Assembly (NCBI GenBank): GCA_937911265.1
Contig: CALDRG010000057.1
Coordinates: forward strand, 1 to 64,000
Direction of reading: 5' to 3'
Source: Thalassarchaeum sp002495735
Lineage (GTDB): Archaea; Thermoplasmatota; Poseidoniia; Poseidoniales; Thalassarchaeaceae
Length of the DNA: 64,000 nt
Each line of letters starts with the position of its first letter. The stretch's first letter is position 1. Below, piece after piece: positions 16,290 to 26,100 of the stretch. The notes beneath the pieces are model-generated. The model made no database searches and was not told where the DNA came from. It was given only the letters and a program-made list of their open reading frames with translations. The position numbers and the translations under genes were made by a program.

Positions 16290-17482
16290 TACGAACCCCT
16301 CTCACCTTCATTGGCGAACGGGTCAGAACGGGTCATCCCTTCTGAGTACTCTTTCCAGTCCAGCGTGAATCTGTCCCTATCAGGGTCCCATTCATCCCAG
16401 GTAACGACATTCTCGAGCTCCTCAAGGTACTGTGGTGGTACCATTCCCGGAACTATGAACGCCTTCTGGCGATGTAGAGGATATGGGTTGCGTAGACGGA
16501 TTCCGAGCACCCCGAGCACGGCACGGGCGACGTACCAAGTGGCTTGGCTGTTCCAGCCGTGAGCAATCTTGATCACTATCCCTAGGCCCTTGGGCCAGTC
16601 GGGGTGGATAATAGACAGACCGAGCAGACCATCAGCCCCCTCCTTAGCCAGGATTTCCCCCTCGCCTGCCTTTAGGCAGGTCGAATCGAGCCGGTTGAAG
16701 CCGCCTACGAGATCGGGATGGCTGTTCATGGCATCCCAGATCCAGTCATCGTCCTTCTCGCGGGCTAGCCCAGCAAACATCACTGCGAGCTCGTCTACGG
16801 TGTTGGAGACCGTAGGAAGTCCGCAGCCGTCCTTGGCGACCCTCTGCGGCTCCCAATCGGGCTTACCCATCATGCGCCGGAGTACATCAAGGTACATCGG
16901 GAACCAAGGTGAGCTCGGGAGAGTGTAGCCGGCCCGGTTGATTCCCATGCTTCGCAGCGCCTTGAGCATCGCTGCATGCTCTCCCGAGCAGGTGTGGAAC
17001 CAGCGGCGTGGGCGTCTGACCTGTCGGCCGAATTGAATGAGTGGAACGTCCAGTGGACACTGCATTAGTCCCCATTCGGACTCGGTAAGCAGCGATTGCG
17101 CAGCTGCGACGTGCTCGGTGTCGCCGTTGTGCGAAGAGCAAGCTATGGCCATCTGTTCGCTGCTCAGTTTCTCGGAGGCCAGTGCCTCTTGAAACGTCTT
17201 CATCATCAGCGGCTTCATCATTGAGCGTCCGTAGACCAGCACGTTGCCCCCGAAGGAGTGCACTATCTCGGTGCCGTGGGCCCATGCGATCGCACCGTGG
17301 ATGGTGTTTTCGGAGACATCCATGCGGCGAAAGTCGACCAGAGGTTCCCACTCGACATCGCGACCTGTTGCAATCCCCTCGTACTGCTCGCCAAGGGGGT
17401 TAGTCGGATAGATCGCGGAACCCGGTCTGCCAGAGGCCACACTCGATGGCCTGTCGCCGCCGTCCTCACTCATCTCAGACAC
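16289..17482 (-). CDS. Asparaginase II family amidohydrolase
   Basis: A 397-residue protein of the asparaginase II (Rhizobium etli type, PF06089) family. Conserved motifs are RSMMKPLMMK, CSSHNGDTEH, CSGEHAAMLKAL and DGCGLPT. Known members hydrolyse L-asparagine to aspartate and ammonia; another amide is possible given the unusual neighbours. It overlaps the upstream flavoenzyme by 8 bases and the downstream aldehyde dehydrogenase by 1 base, so it sits inside one transcription unit. The first 40 residues are probably disordered. It is unrelated in fold to the Ntn-type asparaginase at 29865. Confidence 0.88.
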   Translation of the reverse strand: MSEMSEDGGDRPSSVASGRPGSAIYPTNPLGEQYEGIATGRDVEWEPLVDFRRMDVSENTIHGAIAWAHGTEIVHSFGGNVLVYGRSMMKPLMMKTFQEALASEKLSSEQMAIACSSHNGDTEHVAAAQSLLTESEWGLMQCPLDVPLIQFGRQVRRPRRWFHTCSGEHAAMLKALRSMGINRAGYTLPSSPWFPMYLDVLRRMMGKPDWEPQRVAKDGCGLPTVSNTVDELAVMFAGLAREKDDDWIWDAMNSHPDLVGGFNRLDSTCLKAGEGEILAKEGADGLLGLSIIHPDWPKGLGIVIKIAHGWNSQATWYVARAVLGVLGIRLRNPYPLHRQKAFIVPGMVPPQYLEELENVVTWDEWDPDRDRFTLDWKEYSEGMTRSDPFANEGERGS

Positions 17483-18728
17483 CCCTGTTAACGCGCGGTG
17501 CGACCTTAGTCATGAATGCCGTCATGTTTCTCTGGACGCGCTCGCTGTCGTGGTTGAAGAAGTCGAACCAGCACATCAAACGGTCTTCGGGGTGAAACCT
17601 CTCGAGTATTTGCTCACAGACCCTATCAGCATTGCCGATTACCGCATTGTCTGTTGCCCGCTCAATCTTAGACGGGTCAATGGTCCCCTCTAGTGCGTTC
17701 CAGTACGTCGATAGCGCAGCTCGCGCCTCCTCCATCGCAGCGTCGTTCTGCTCATCAGGAGTGAGTCCCTCCTCATCGTTGACAAATATCATGATTGTAC
17801 GCGGCATCATGCTGCGCTCCCATGGTCCTCCATCGGAGTGGTAGTGCTCACGGAACCTATCGTGCGTCTCCTCGATGATATGAGGAGGGGTGATACTGAG
17901 ATTGAATACCTGCACAGGCCTCAATCTGTTCACTTCGACCTGCAGTTTCGGATCGTGGCTGCCCAGAACGAGGTTCAGTAAATCCCGACGCCACTCCTGT
18001 GGAATTGTCTTGATCTCCTCGAACTCGTAACGCCTATCGATACCAATCGAATCTGGAGGCGAATCGAGACCTCGCACAGATATAGCAGCATCCTGCACCT
18101 CCTTCCAGTCCTCGTCGGAGCGGAAGTTGACTCTAGACAGCACTGTGGGGCGAATCATGTCTGAGGACACCACCTCGCCATTCAACAGCCGCAGGAATAT
18201 CTCAGAGGCCTCGGCGAAGACCTGACCGCGCAGGGCCGGCCACGCAGCCTCCTCGACAGCGTCACGCGGCACGATACCGTATGGTCGTGCCATGAACTCA
18301 AATCGACCAGCCGAGAAGCCGACGTGCAGACGCCGGGTCTCAGCAGGGTCGAGCCCATGCAGGGAGAGAAACGACCCTACTCGCTCTGCTTGTGCTATCG
18401 GTCCACCAGAGCCTAGAATTGACATCACCGCGCTCCCGACTTCCATCCGCTCGGTGAGGGAGAACATTTTACTCGCGACTTGGAAGAAGTCAGTACAAAG
18501 TCCGACCTCTCCAGGGTAGTGCGGAACCACCGGCTTACTGTTACTCTTCTGGACTTCGGTAGACAGGTGCGCCTGAGCGACCCAGCCGACTCCGAAACCG
18601 AGTTTGTCGGCGAGCTCGACCTGATTGAAGAAATTGGCCAACATCACTCTCTCGGAGGGGGTGTGGCCGGAAGTATCCGGCGTCTGGGAGATTGAGAAGA
18701 AGATATCGAAGCGCAAGCGCATCACCAA
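17475..18728 (-). CDS. Luciferase-like (LLM class) flavin-dependent monooxygenase
   Basis: A 417-residue TIM-barrel flavoenzyme of the bacterial luciferase-like family. Supporting segments are the N-terminal strand LRFDIFFSI, the helix NQVELADKLGFGVGWVAQAH, the loop SAVMSILGSGGPIAQAERVGSFLSL broken across strand and helix, RRLHVGFSAGRFEF, and the C-terminal VIGNADRVCEQI typical of the family. It probably uses FMNH2 or F420H2 and oxygen; cofactor and substrate are unresolved. Its stop overlaps the asparaginase start, and its start directly abuts the SDR stop, supporting co-expression. An in-frame ATG two codons in is equally plausible. Confidence 0.82.
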   Translation of the reverse strand: MVMRLRFDIFFSISQTPDTSGHTPSERVMLANFFNQVELADKLGFGVGWVAQAHLSTEVQKSNSKPVVPHYPGEVGLCTDFFQVASKMFSLTERMEVGSAVMSILGSGGPIAQAERVGSFLSLHGLDPAETRRLHVGFSAGRFEFMARPYGIVPRDAVEEAAWPALRGQVFAEASEIFLRLLNGEVVSSDMIRPTVLSRVNFRSDEDWKEVQDAAISVRGLDSPPDSIGIDRRYEFEEIKTIPQEWRRDLLNLVLGSHDPKLQVEVNRLRPVQVFNLSITPPHIIEETHDRFREHYHSDGGPWERSMMPRTIMIFVNDEEGLTPDEQNDAAMEEARAALSTYWNALEGTIDPSKIERATDNAVIGNADRVCEQILERFHPEDRLMCWFDFFNHDSERVQRNMTAFMTKVAPRVNRGV

Positions 18729-19529
18729 TCAGATTGACCTCATTCTTCCGCCGTCAACGGCTAGACTGACGCCACGAATAGCCCCGCTTGACGGCAGACA
18801 TAGGAAAGTGACTGCGAGAGCAGTCTCAAGAGGATTGACGAGGCGTTGGATGGGGACTCCACTCATCCATTCATCTCGTACGTCTTCAACTGACTTACCA
18901 GTGCGCTCGGAGATCGAGCTCGCCAAGGAACCTAGTCTGTCGGTATCGGTGAAACCGGGCATGATGTTGTTGATGGTCACGCACTCGGGCAGCTCACGAG
19001 ACAGTGATTTGGACCATGAAGCCATAGCCCCACGCAGGGTATTGGACAGACCGATGTTGTCAATCGGCTCGCGTACCGAGGTAGAGATGATGTTCACGAT
19101 TCGCCCAGTACCAACGGCCTCCATGCCGGGCACCAGAGTCTGTGTAATGGTGTGAGCAGCGTGTAGGTGACGGCGGAATGGCCCCTCGAACTCATCAAGG
19201 GTGTTCTCAAGCAATGGTCCCCCAGGAGGTCCACCGGAGTTGTTCACTAGGATATGTATGGTGTCCAAATCTGATACGGCCTCGAGTACGGCGCTCAGAT
19301 CCTCAAGGTCCAGTGCGAGAGCCTCGTGCCCGTCTCCGTGCATTTCTGTAACCAGCGAGTCGAGATTGGCTGCAGAGCGGGCGCACGCGACTACGCGGGC
19401 GCCCGCTCGAGCGAGCATTAGCGCGCAGGCGCGCCCGATGCCCTTCGAGGCACCGCAAACCAGTGCAGTCTGTCCGTCTAATACGCCATCGGCGAAAGGA
19501 AATCCATCATTGAGCAGTCCATTGTTCAT
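18729..19529 (-). CDS. Short-chain dehydrogenase/reductase with atypical active site
   Basis: A 266-residue Rossmann protein with the nucleotide-binding motif GASKGIGRA and NNSGG. In place of the usual Tyr-x3-Lys it has GLSNTLRGAMASWSKSL after the ISTS serine strand, so the tyrosine appears to be Asn and the lysine Arg. Related bacterial proteins with SNxLR at this place exist, so this looks like a real subfamily, not decay. Whether it still reduces or oxidises a carbonyl is unknown. It abuts the luciferase-like gene with no gap and follows the formyltransferase by 8 bases. Confidence 0.85.
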   Translation of the reverse strand: MNNGLLNDGFPFADGVLDGQTALVCGASKGIGRACALMLARAGARVVACARSAANLDSLVTEMHGDGHEALALDLEDLSAVLEAVSDLDTIHILVNNSGGPPGGPLLENTLDEFEGPFRRHLHAAHTITQTLVPGMEAVGTGRIVNIISTSVREPIDNIGLSNTLRGAMASWSKSLSRELPECVTINNIMPGFTDTDRLGSLASSISERTGKSVEDVRDEWMSGVPIQRLVNPLETALAVTFLCLPSSGAIRGVSLAVDGGRMRSI

Positions 19530-19537
19530 TTTATCAC

Positions 19538-20260
19538 CTAATCCACATAATGAGCGTACGTCTGGTCACGCAGTTTCTGGTCGACGACTTCGAGCACCTC
19601 ATCCGGCGCATTGCGGAATGTCGGGTGCTCGCTTTCACCTTGCGGTCGACGCATCTCATGCCAGCGGCCATCCTCGTATGCCATCAATGCCTCCTTCATC
19701 AAGACTCCAGCCAGAACTAGCGTCTCGTAGCACAGATCCTCATAGGTCATCCCTCTCTTCACCGCGACTTCGCGCTTAATCAGCATCTCCCCTGTGTCTA
19801 TGCCATTGTCACAGAAGTGACAGGTTGAGCCGACGCGGATATCGTGGTACACCGACCATGCAGGTGAGGCCGAACCCCTGCATTCGGGCAGCAGTCCGGG
19901 ATGGGCGTTGATCACCCCGTCGGAGGGGTAGTCGAGTATCTCCCCCCGGATTATTCGGGTCCCTCCGAATACGATGAGGTCGAGCTCCAGCCCCTCTAGA
20001 TGAGGCATGACCTCGGGTGATTTGTGAATCGGGACAGGTACCAGTAGGATTCCGTTTTCAGCAGCCTGCTCGGCTATGGGTGGGGCTATTGGGTTGCCCT
20101 CGATTCGCTTGAGGAACTTCTCACGCTCCTCGTCGCCGACTGGTGAATCCTCCTCTATGATAATCTCGGGCACGAAGCCCTCGGAGAGGATCTGGCGCAG
20201 CATCTCGCGGCCGTACGGATGCTCCTTCAAGAGCAGGTAAGCAAATCTTGGCTTGGCCAT
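19538..20260 (-). CDS. Formyltransferase-fold protein (Fmt/ArnA/PurN-like)
   Basis: A 240-residue formyltransferase domain. The catalytic Asn-His segment is VINAHPGLLPECRG, and the distal Asp region is GIDTGEML. Known relatives transfer formyl from 10-formyl-tetrahydrofolate to an amino group (Met-tRNA, UDP-amino sugars, GAR). It lacks the C-terminal tRNA-binding domain of Fmt, so a small-molecule amine is the likelier acceptor. Starts: a GTG at 20308 overlaps the aspS stop as GTGA; the ATG at 20260, preceded by GGGGACC, fits the family start (MAKPRFAYLLL) and is used here. Confidence 0.8.
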   Translation of the reverse strand: MAKPRFAYLLLKEHPYGREMLRQILSEGFVPEIIIEEDSPVGDEEREKFLKRIEGNPIAPPIAEQAAENGILLVPVPIHKSPEVMPHLEGLELDLIVFGGTRIIRGEILDYPSDGVINAHPGLLPECRGSASPAWSVYHDIRVGSTCHFCDNGIDTGEMLIKREVAVKRGMTYEDLCYETLVLAGVLMKEALMAYEDGRWHEMRRPQGESEHPTFRNAPDEVLEVVDQKLRDQTYAHYVD

Positions 20261-20304
20261 GGTCCCCGTTTCGGGGAGGGGCCTTAGATACCCGTTATTT
20301 TCGG

Positions 20305-21714
20305 TCACGGAGTGACTCGACTCCGGTCGCGCGGGAAAAGCACGACCTCGCGGACATTGCCAGCTCCGGTCAGTACCATCAGCAGGCGGGCCACACCAAG
20401 TCCCCAGCCAGCGTGCGGAGGCGCACCGTAGCGGAATCCGTCTGTATAGAAGGTGAAGTCTGCCGGCTCTAGGCCCATGTTCCGTAGGTTCTGCTCGAGC
20501 ACGTCCACGCGATGCTCGCGCTGACCACCGCTGGTCATCTCGTCACGCCCGTAGTTGAGGTCGAAGCCACGACTCAACTGGCCGCCCGAGGATCCTTTCT
20601 CGTCTTCCTTGTGGTGGATGTAGAAGGGTTTCATCGACATCGGCCAGCGCGGAATAAAGTGGAAACCGGGATATTGGGCTGCGACGATGTCGCAGTGATG
20701 ACTCTCGATGTCGTCACCCCACTCTATCTCGCCTCCGCCCGCCTTGACAATCTTGATGGCGTCGCAGTAGGATATGCGCGGAAACGGCACATTCGGGACC
20801 TCGACTGTGACAGGCTCTTGGTTCTGGCCTGATCGGTATTCGTTCACTACATCGATGAGGTTCTGGTCATTGGCCGCCACCTCGCTCCAGATATGGTGGA
20901 TCATGCGTTCCTGCACACCCATCACGTCTTCCTCGTCCATCCAAGCGCCTTCAATATCGAAGGAGATGAACTCGTTCAGATGACGATAGGTGTCGTGCTT
21001 CTCCGCTCGGAAGGCCGGGCCAATCTCAAACACCCGTTCGAGTCCTCCAAGGACTGCCAATTGCTTGTACAACTGGGGACTCTGTGAGAGGTATGCATCT
21101 GTCTCGAAGTACTTTATCGGGAACAGATTGGTGCCACCCTCTGCTGCAGCAGCGATAATCTTCGGTGTGTTGATTTCTTGGAAACCCTCGGAGATGAGGT
21201 GGTCGCGGCCGTACTGCAGTACCTTCCCTCGCAGTTGGAACATCGCGTTCACATGAGCCCTCCGAAGGTCGAGATGACGGTTATCCAGTCTGACATCGAG
21301 ACCCACATGAACATCGTCAGTCACACCTACTGGTAGAGGTGCAGCAGCATCGGCGAGAACTCTCGCGGTCGCCACATTGACCTCAAACTCTGGAGGCGGC
21401 GCAGACTCGCCCTCGGCGAGTTTCGGAGGACGCTTCTGAGCCACCGTTCCAGTGACTTGAATGGTCGACTCGCGAGTCGCTGATTGGATGGCGCTGAACA
21501 GCGCCTCGTCCATGTTATCTTTCTTCAGGAATGCCTGTATGTGGCCAGTACCGTCGCGCAGCATCAGGAAGCAGATTCCCCCGCGCCCTCGCACTGTCTC
21601 GGCGTAGCCTGCGACGGTTACTTCGGAGCCAACCATGTCCGCGCCGTTGGACACCACCTGCCCTATGGTGTGGGAGCGGTAAGCCGTAGGCCTCCATCCG
21701 CTACTGTCTCTCAT
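20305..21714 (-). CDS. aspS: Aspartyl-tRNA synthetase (archaeal type)
   Basis: A 469-residue class II synthetase: N-terminal OB anticodon-binding domain (GSEVTVAGYAETVRGRGGI), then the catalytic core with motif 2 (FRAEKHDTYRHLNEF), the EGGTNLF flipping loop region, QSPQLYKQ, and motif 3 (GWGLGVARLLM). It charges tRNA with aspartate; archaeal members may also charge tRNA-Asn for transamidation, which the sequence cannot settle here. The frame is open to 21798, but the ATG at 21714 has GAGGGGT just upstream and avoids overlapping gtrA. Heads the minus-strand metabolic cluster. Confidence 0.95.
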   Translation of the reverse strand: MRDSSGWRPTAYRSHTIGQVVSNGADMVGSEVTVAGYAETVRGRGGICFLMLRDGTGHIQAFLKKDNMDEALFSAIQSATRESTIQVTGTVAQKRPPKLAEGESAPPPEFEVNVATARVLADAAAPLPVGVTDDVHVGLDVRLDNRHLDLRRAHVNAMFQLRGKVLQYGRDHLISEGFQEINTPKIIAAAAEGGTNLFPIKYFETDAYLSQSPQLYKQLAVLGGLERVFEIGPAFRAEKHDTYRHLNEFISFDIEGAWMDEEDVMGVQERMIHHIWSEVAANDQNLIDVVNEYRSGQNQEPVTVEVPNVPFPRISYCDAIKIVKAGGGEIEWGDDIESHHCDIVAAQYPGFHFIPRWPMSMKPFYIHHKEDEKGSSGGQLSRGFDLNYGRDEMTSGGQREHRVDVLEQNLRNMGLEPADFTFYTDGFRYGAPPHAGWGLGVARLLMVLTGAGNVREVVLFPRDRSRVTP

Positions 21715-21763
21715 ACCCCTCTCGTGTCGGGACGGGGTTTTGAATGGTATCGGGCCAGGGGGC

Positions 21764-22243
21764 TCAATCATCCGACAATCGCTCGAGATACGCATCATCG
21801 AGCTCAGGTGGGAAGGCTAGCCAGCGGATGAGCACGAAGTTGAGGAAACCGAACAAGCAGGTGTTGATTAGCCAAGCGACGTAGTGGTTGACTAACCACT
21901 TCTCTATCATGATGTATTCGAGAGAAGTTGTCACTGCTAGTTGCGCAGTGTAGCACCAGAACGCCCGGTTGAGACTGGTGGAGTAGGTAAATGTCGATTT
22001 GAAGGTAAATCTGTAGTGCATATAGTGGGCTTCGACATTCCCTATGATGTTGGACACGACCCAGGCCGACACTGCTGTGTGGGCTTCCCACAGATTCATC
22101 CAGTACAGAATCAGATAAATTGCAAAAGCGAATGCGGAGTTGAAGCATCCAGTGACGTTGAATCTCATGAACTCTCGGAGGACTGTACTTGAGGTCCAGC
22201 CGACATCAGCAACCCTGCCCTTGAAGCGATTGATCCAGCCCAT
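21764..22243 (-). CDS. GtrA-like membrane protein
   Basis: A 159-residue protein with four predicted transmembrane helices and the GtrA layout: FMRFNVTGCFNSAFAFAIYLILY, VSNIIGNVEAHYMHYRFTF, a third helix with AQLAVTTSLEYIMI, and a last helix before LIRWLAF. GtrA proteins are thought to flip polyprenyl-linked sugars or glycerol carriers for surface glycosylation. The ATG at 22243 is used because earlier in-frame starts lie inside trmI. It sits between trmI and aspS, 10 bases after trmI, suggesting one operon. Confidence 0.8.
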   Translation of the reverse strand: MGWINRFKGRVADVGWTSSTVLREFMRFNVTGCFNSAFAFAIYLILYWMNLWEAHTAVSAWVVSNIIGNVEAHYMHYRFTFKSTFTYSTSLNRAFWCYTAQLAVTTSLEYIMIEKWLVNHYVAWLINTCLFGFLNFVLIRWLAFPPELDDAYLERLSDD

Positions 22244-22253
22244 AGATGATCTC

Positions 22254-23066
22254 TCACTCTTCTTCGTGAGGGACAATCTTAGCTGCAATCAGTAGGAACG
22301 CAGTGTGCCCCATAGGCTGGTTTCCTGGTCTGACACCACCTTTGCTAGCCTTGACCCACTTGCGCTCAATCATCTCGCCCGCCCATTCGATGACCAGCCC
22401 CTGCCTCTGAGCGGATTCCCAGGATCTCTCAAGTTGCACGGTGGTCGGGCAGTAGCAGGCCAGTCTGCCTCCAGCCCTCAGCAGTGGCTCGATAGTCGGG
22501 ACAACCTGCCAAGGCTCGGCCACATCGATGATTGCCGCATCGAGAGATTGACAGATTCCCGAAACAGCTTGTCCGACTTCGATTAGATCACCGTCAATCA
22601 GGTGCCAATCTGGGAACTCAGGTAGTACTTCGGCTAGGCGCTCCATGTTGGCCCGTCCGACCTCGGCATGCTCTGGCCTAGATTCGACTGAGATGAGGGT
22701 GCCAGACGAGCCTAGGACATTGGCCAGATGCATAGCTAGACCGGCCGAACCATGACCGCCCTCGAGCACCTTTGAGCCGACGCCGATGCCCATCCAAGAG
22801 ATGAGGAATCCAGAATCCTTGATGCCAATGACTTGAGCCCTCCTAGCCATGTTCCTGCGGGCCTCGGGGAGAGCCGGGTCGACGATGGACAGGGACTTCT
22901 GGCCGACAGTAATCCTATCTCCAATTGAGTATCCGTTCAGGAGTTGCTCGACATCAAATCTCCCTAGTCCCTTCACCTTGACTTCGCCGGGTGTTCGCTG
23001 CAGCAGGTAGGCGCGACCGTCGTCCTCCCTTAGCGCGACCCACTCGCTGCCTCCGTCCTCGTTCAC
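22254..23066 (-). CDS. trmI: tRNA (adenine-N1)-methyltransferase TrmI-like
   Basis: A 270-residue protein: an N-terminal beta domain (about 1-75) followed by a Rossmann SAM-methyltransferase domain with VLEGGHGSAGLAMHLA (motif I) and ISVESRPEHAEVGRANM (motif II). Archaeal TrmI makes m1A at positions 57 and 58 of tRNA, an RNA-stabilising mark; specificity here is inferred. Motif I has GGHGSAG where many members have AGTGSG. The gene is divergent from the 23144 surface protein. Confidence 0.88.
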   Translation of the reverse strand: MNEDGGSEWVALREDDGRAYLLQRTPGEVKVKGLGRFDVEQLLNGYSIGDRITVGQKSLSIVDPALPEARRNMARRAQVIGIKDSGFLISWMGIGVGSKVLEGGHGSAGLAMHLANVLGSSGTLISVESRPEHAEVGRANMERLAEVLPEFPDWHLIDGDLIEVGQAVSGICQSLDAAIIDVAEPWQVVPTIEPLLRAGGRLACYCPTTVQLERSWESAQRQGLVIEWAGEMIERKWVKASKGGVRPGNQPMGHTAFLLIAAKIVPHEEE

Positions 23067-23101
23067 GCTTCGGGCCCGTCCTCCGCCTACTCAAGTTCTC
23101 C

Positions 23102-23117
23102 GGCTCTCTAAAGAGCC
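23102..23117. promoter_or_regulatory. Perfect inverted repeat between trmI and the surface-protein gene
   Basis: GGCTCT-CTAA-AGAGCC: 6-base arms around a 4-base loop in the 77-base divergent intergenic region. It could be a protein-binding site controlling both genes or an RNA hairpin in a leader. No T tract follows. Confidence 0.3.
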
Positions 23118-23143
23118 GTCCCAGCAACTATCCTGAGTACAGC

Positions 23144-26100
23144 ATGGTTATACGGCGCCACGTTAGGGATATTTTAATGACTATAGTGCGAATGCTGTCA
23201 ATCGTTCAACCGCTGACTCTGGCAACCCTGGTGGTCATGATGTCCTTCATTGGCTTCATGACGATGGACGAGAAGGTCGAGAAGGTCGAAGAAAGAGAGC
23301 AATTGATGCAGGAGGAAGCGCCGCTTTACGCTACCAGTCCAGGTCACCCTGTGTTCGGCGAGTACGTCGGCGCACACTGGTGCCCTCCTTGCATGGACAG
23401 CGCATCACCCTCGCTTTACAATCTGAAGACGTCAAATCCAGAGGATTTCACATTCGTCTCAATCTTTGAGTCCGAATCAGATGGTTGGCCCTCGGACAGC
23501 CCAATAAATCGACAGGACCACGTCATGGCAGCCTCAAGTGGTTACCCTACATTCTCTTTCGCCGATGAGCAGAGTGGGACTTGCTTCAAGGTTGGCGCAG
23601 CCGGAACAAACTACTACGACGCAGACTACACGAACGGTGGCTGCATGAGTTCGGATGTCTCCGACTACGCTGTCGAGCTCTCAATCGCTCTCGATTCAGT
23701 GACCAACGATGTCACCATCACCGTAGAGTCGACATACCTCGGTTCATCGTCATCCGTGACTGTCTACCTCTACGCAGCAGTGACTGAGAAAATTGGCGCT
23801 GATGCCTACGACAATGGTGTACGACCTCACCACAACTGGAGAGAGTGGCTGCTGAACAGCAACGGGGACGGCTTCGAGGAGATGACTCTGACTCCGAACA
23901 ACGTCGCTGAGAGGACTTGGACTGTTCCACTCAACACCGTTAGGGCCACTTCGGGTAACACCCAGTACGAGAACTTCTGGCCGGTAGTCGCTCTGATGGA
24001 TGGCCCACACACATCCTACAACGACTTCCTAACTGCAGCGGACCTAGACATGGCACCGCTCATCGATATCGGCATCTCTGATTTCGATGTCGTCAACCAG
24101 AATGGCAACCTCGGATTCGTGCCTGGAGACACACTCGACCTAACCATCGAGGTCACCAACTTCGGTGTCGATCCCTACAATGATGGCGGCGAGATATCGA
24201 TTTACGAGCTCGTCGGCCTAGACGAGGTCTACGCCGGAGGTTCGTCAATCACCAATCTCGCTTCGGGAGGGACCCAGGTCCTCACGATCCAGTTCGACAC
24301 CTCTGACATAGAGCCCTACGCATCCGGCTCCACGACCTTCAGGGCGAAACTCTCGGGACTGACAGGTGACCGTGTCTCCTCCAATGACTACACGGACGAT
24401 AATGCCCTGCATGACATGGCCCCGGTCGCCAACCAACCAACCGCCATCGCTTCCACCTCCATAGAGAGGGGCAGTACAATTCAGTTCGAGTCCACGGCTC
24501 TGTCTAACGACATGGTCGACGACATGTCATCAATGACGCCGACTCTGCATTACGCTGAGTCAGGAACTGACATGTGGGACAATTCATGGATAGCTTCCTC
24601 CGACTTGGTCGGCAGCGGAGGAAACGCTCGCTATGTGTTTACCATCGACGCACCTCTCAATGCTGAGGTGGGAGATTACGATCTCAGGGTCCGCTGGGTG
24701 GATGCTGGTGGCCAGTACGGCGACTGGTTGATATCCGAGGAGGCCTTTGAATTGCGTAACGCCCTGCCTGTGGTGCTGAATAGCGATTACCCGCAGTACG
24801 CAGGAATGCCGACTGTCAAGGTTGAGACTCAGGAAAGAGTCTCCATAATGGGTCTGGTGTACGATGCCGAGACCCCGCTTTCAATGCTGCAGATTGACAG
24901 CAACTCGCCCGAGTTCATCGAGTGGGACTCGTCCTCGCTTGAGATTGTTGTCGAGTTCAGCGCGGTCATCAGGGACAGCCAAGGCAATCCTATTCCTCAG
25001 GGTATATTCGTCACTATCAATGACGGTGATGACAGCAACTCAGGCATGATGATGTTCAACGTGGTGGAGAATGGCGCCCCAAGGTGGGCACCGGTCCCTT
25101 CGCAATCGTTCAATGAGGGTGGCTCGGCCAGCTTCGGTCTGTCTGAGTACCTTTCAGACACTGATGACAACGGCTATCTGGTGCCGGTTTCTGGTCTGAC
25201 CCTAGAGTTGCTGGGGATATCTAACGGAGCCCTAGTAGATGCAAGTATCTCGGGACATACCCTCTCCGTCAGTGCCATAGATGACGACTCCATTGGCGTC
25301 GTAGACCTCACATTGAGGGCCAGCGACGGAGTCAAATTCTCGGACACCGTCATCACGTTCCACGTACTGAATGTCAACGACGCCCCGCGGATGGAAATGG
25401 CTGGAATTGACGAATTCACCGTCGAGATTGGAGACAGGATAACCCTAGAACTCCTTGACCTAATGACGGATATCGATGACCCCGACGAGGAAATCTGGGC
25501 GTCTGCGATGACCTTCGTTGCGGGTGCCGCCCAGTTCAACCCGATTACCGGCATCCTGACCATGGCTTGGGAAGAGGCTGGGACTGAGATTGTGACCATC
25601 ACTCTAGAGGATAGGCACGGCGACGCCAGTGCCTACCTGATTACGGTCACTGTTGTTGACGATATGCCACTCTACTGGGATACGGACCTAGTTGCGACTT
25701 TCAGCACCATCGAGTATGGTTCAAATCCCTCTGTTATCATCGACAATGTTGGTCAGCACGAGCTCAGTAACATCAGGATTACTTGGACGGTATGCAATAG
25801 TATAACTGGAATCTGTCACTCCTCGGGAGTTTCGCACAACTACGGGCCATTCATCGTCTATCCAGTGAGTGGCGAAGGACTTGGGGTAGGGGACTACGTC
25901 ACCCTCTCTGCTGAGGGCGAAGACGAGAACGGATTCGATCGAGTCACAGAGGAGCAGTTCCGAGTATATGCGACTGAGGTCGAGGAGGTCATCGAAGAAC
26001 CCGTTGAGGAAGAGGCCAATACCAAGACTGGCGGCATAAGTTCGATGATGTCAGCAGGCCTCATAACTCTAGGACTAATGCTGTCAATCGCTCTTGTACT

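Noticed and set aside
18729..19529. SDR gene as a pseudogene
   Set aside because: The frame is intact and tightly packed in an operon; the altered YxxxK site occurs in other SDR-like proteins.
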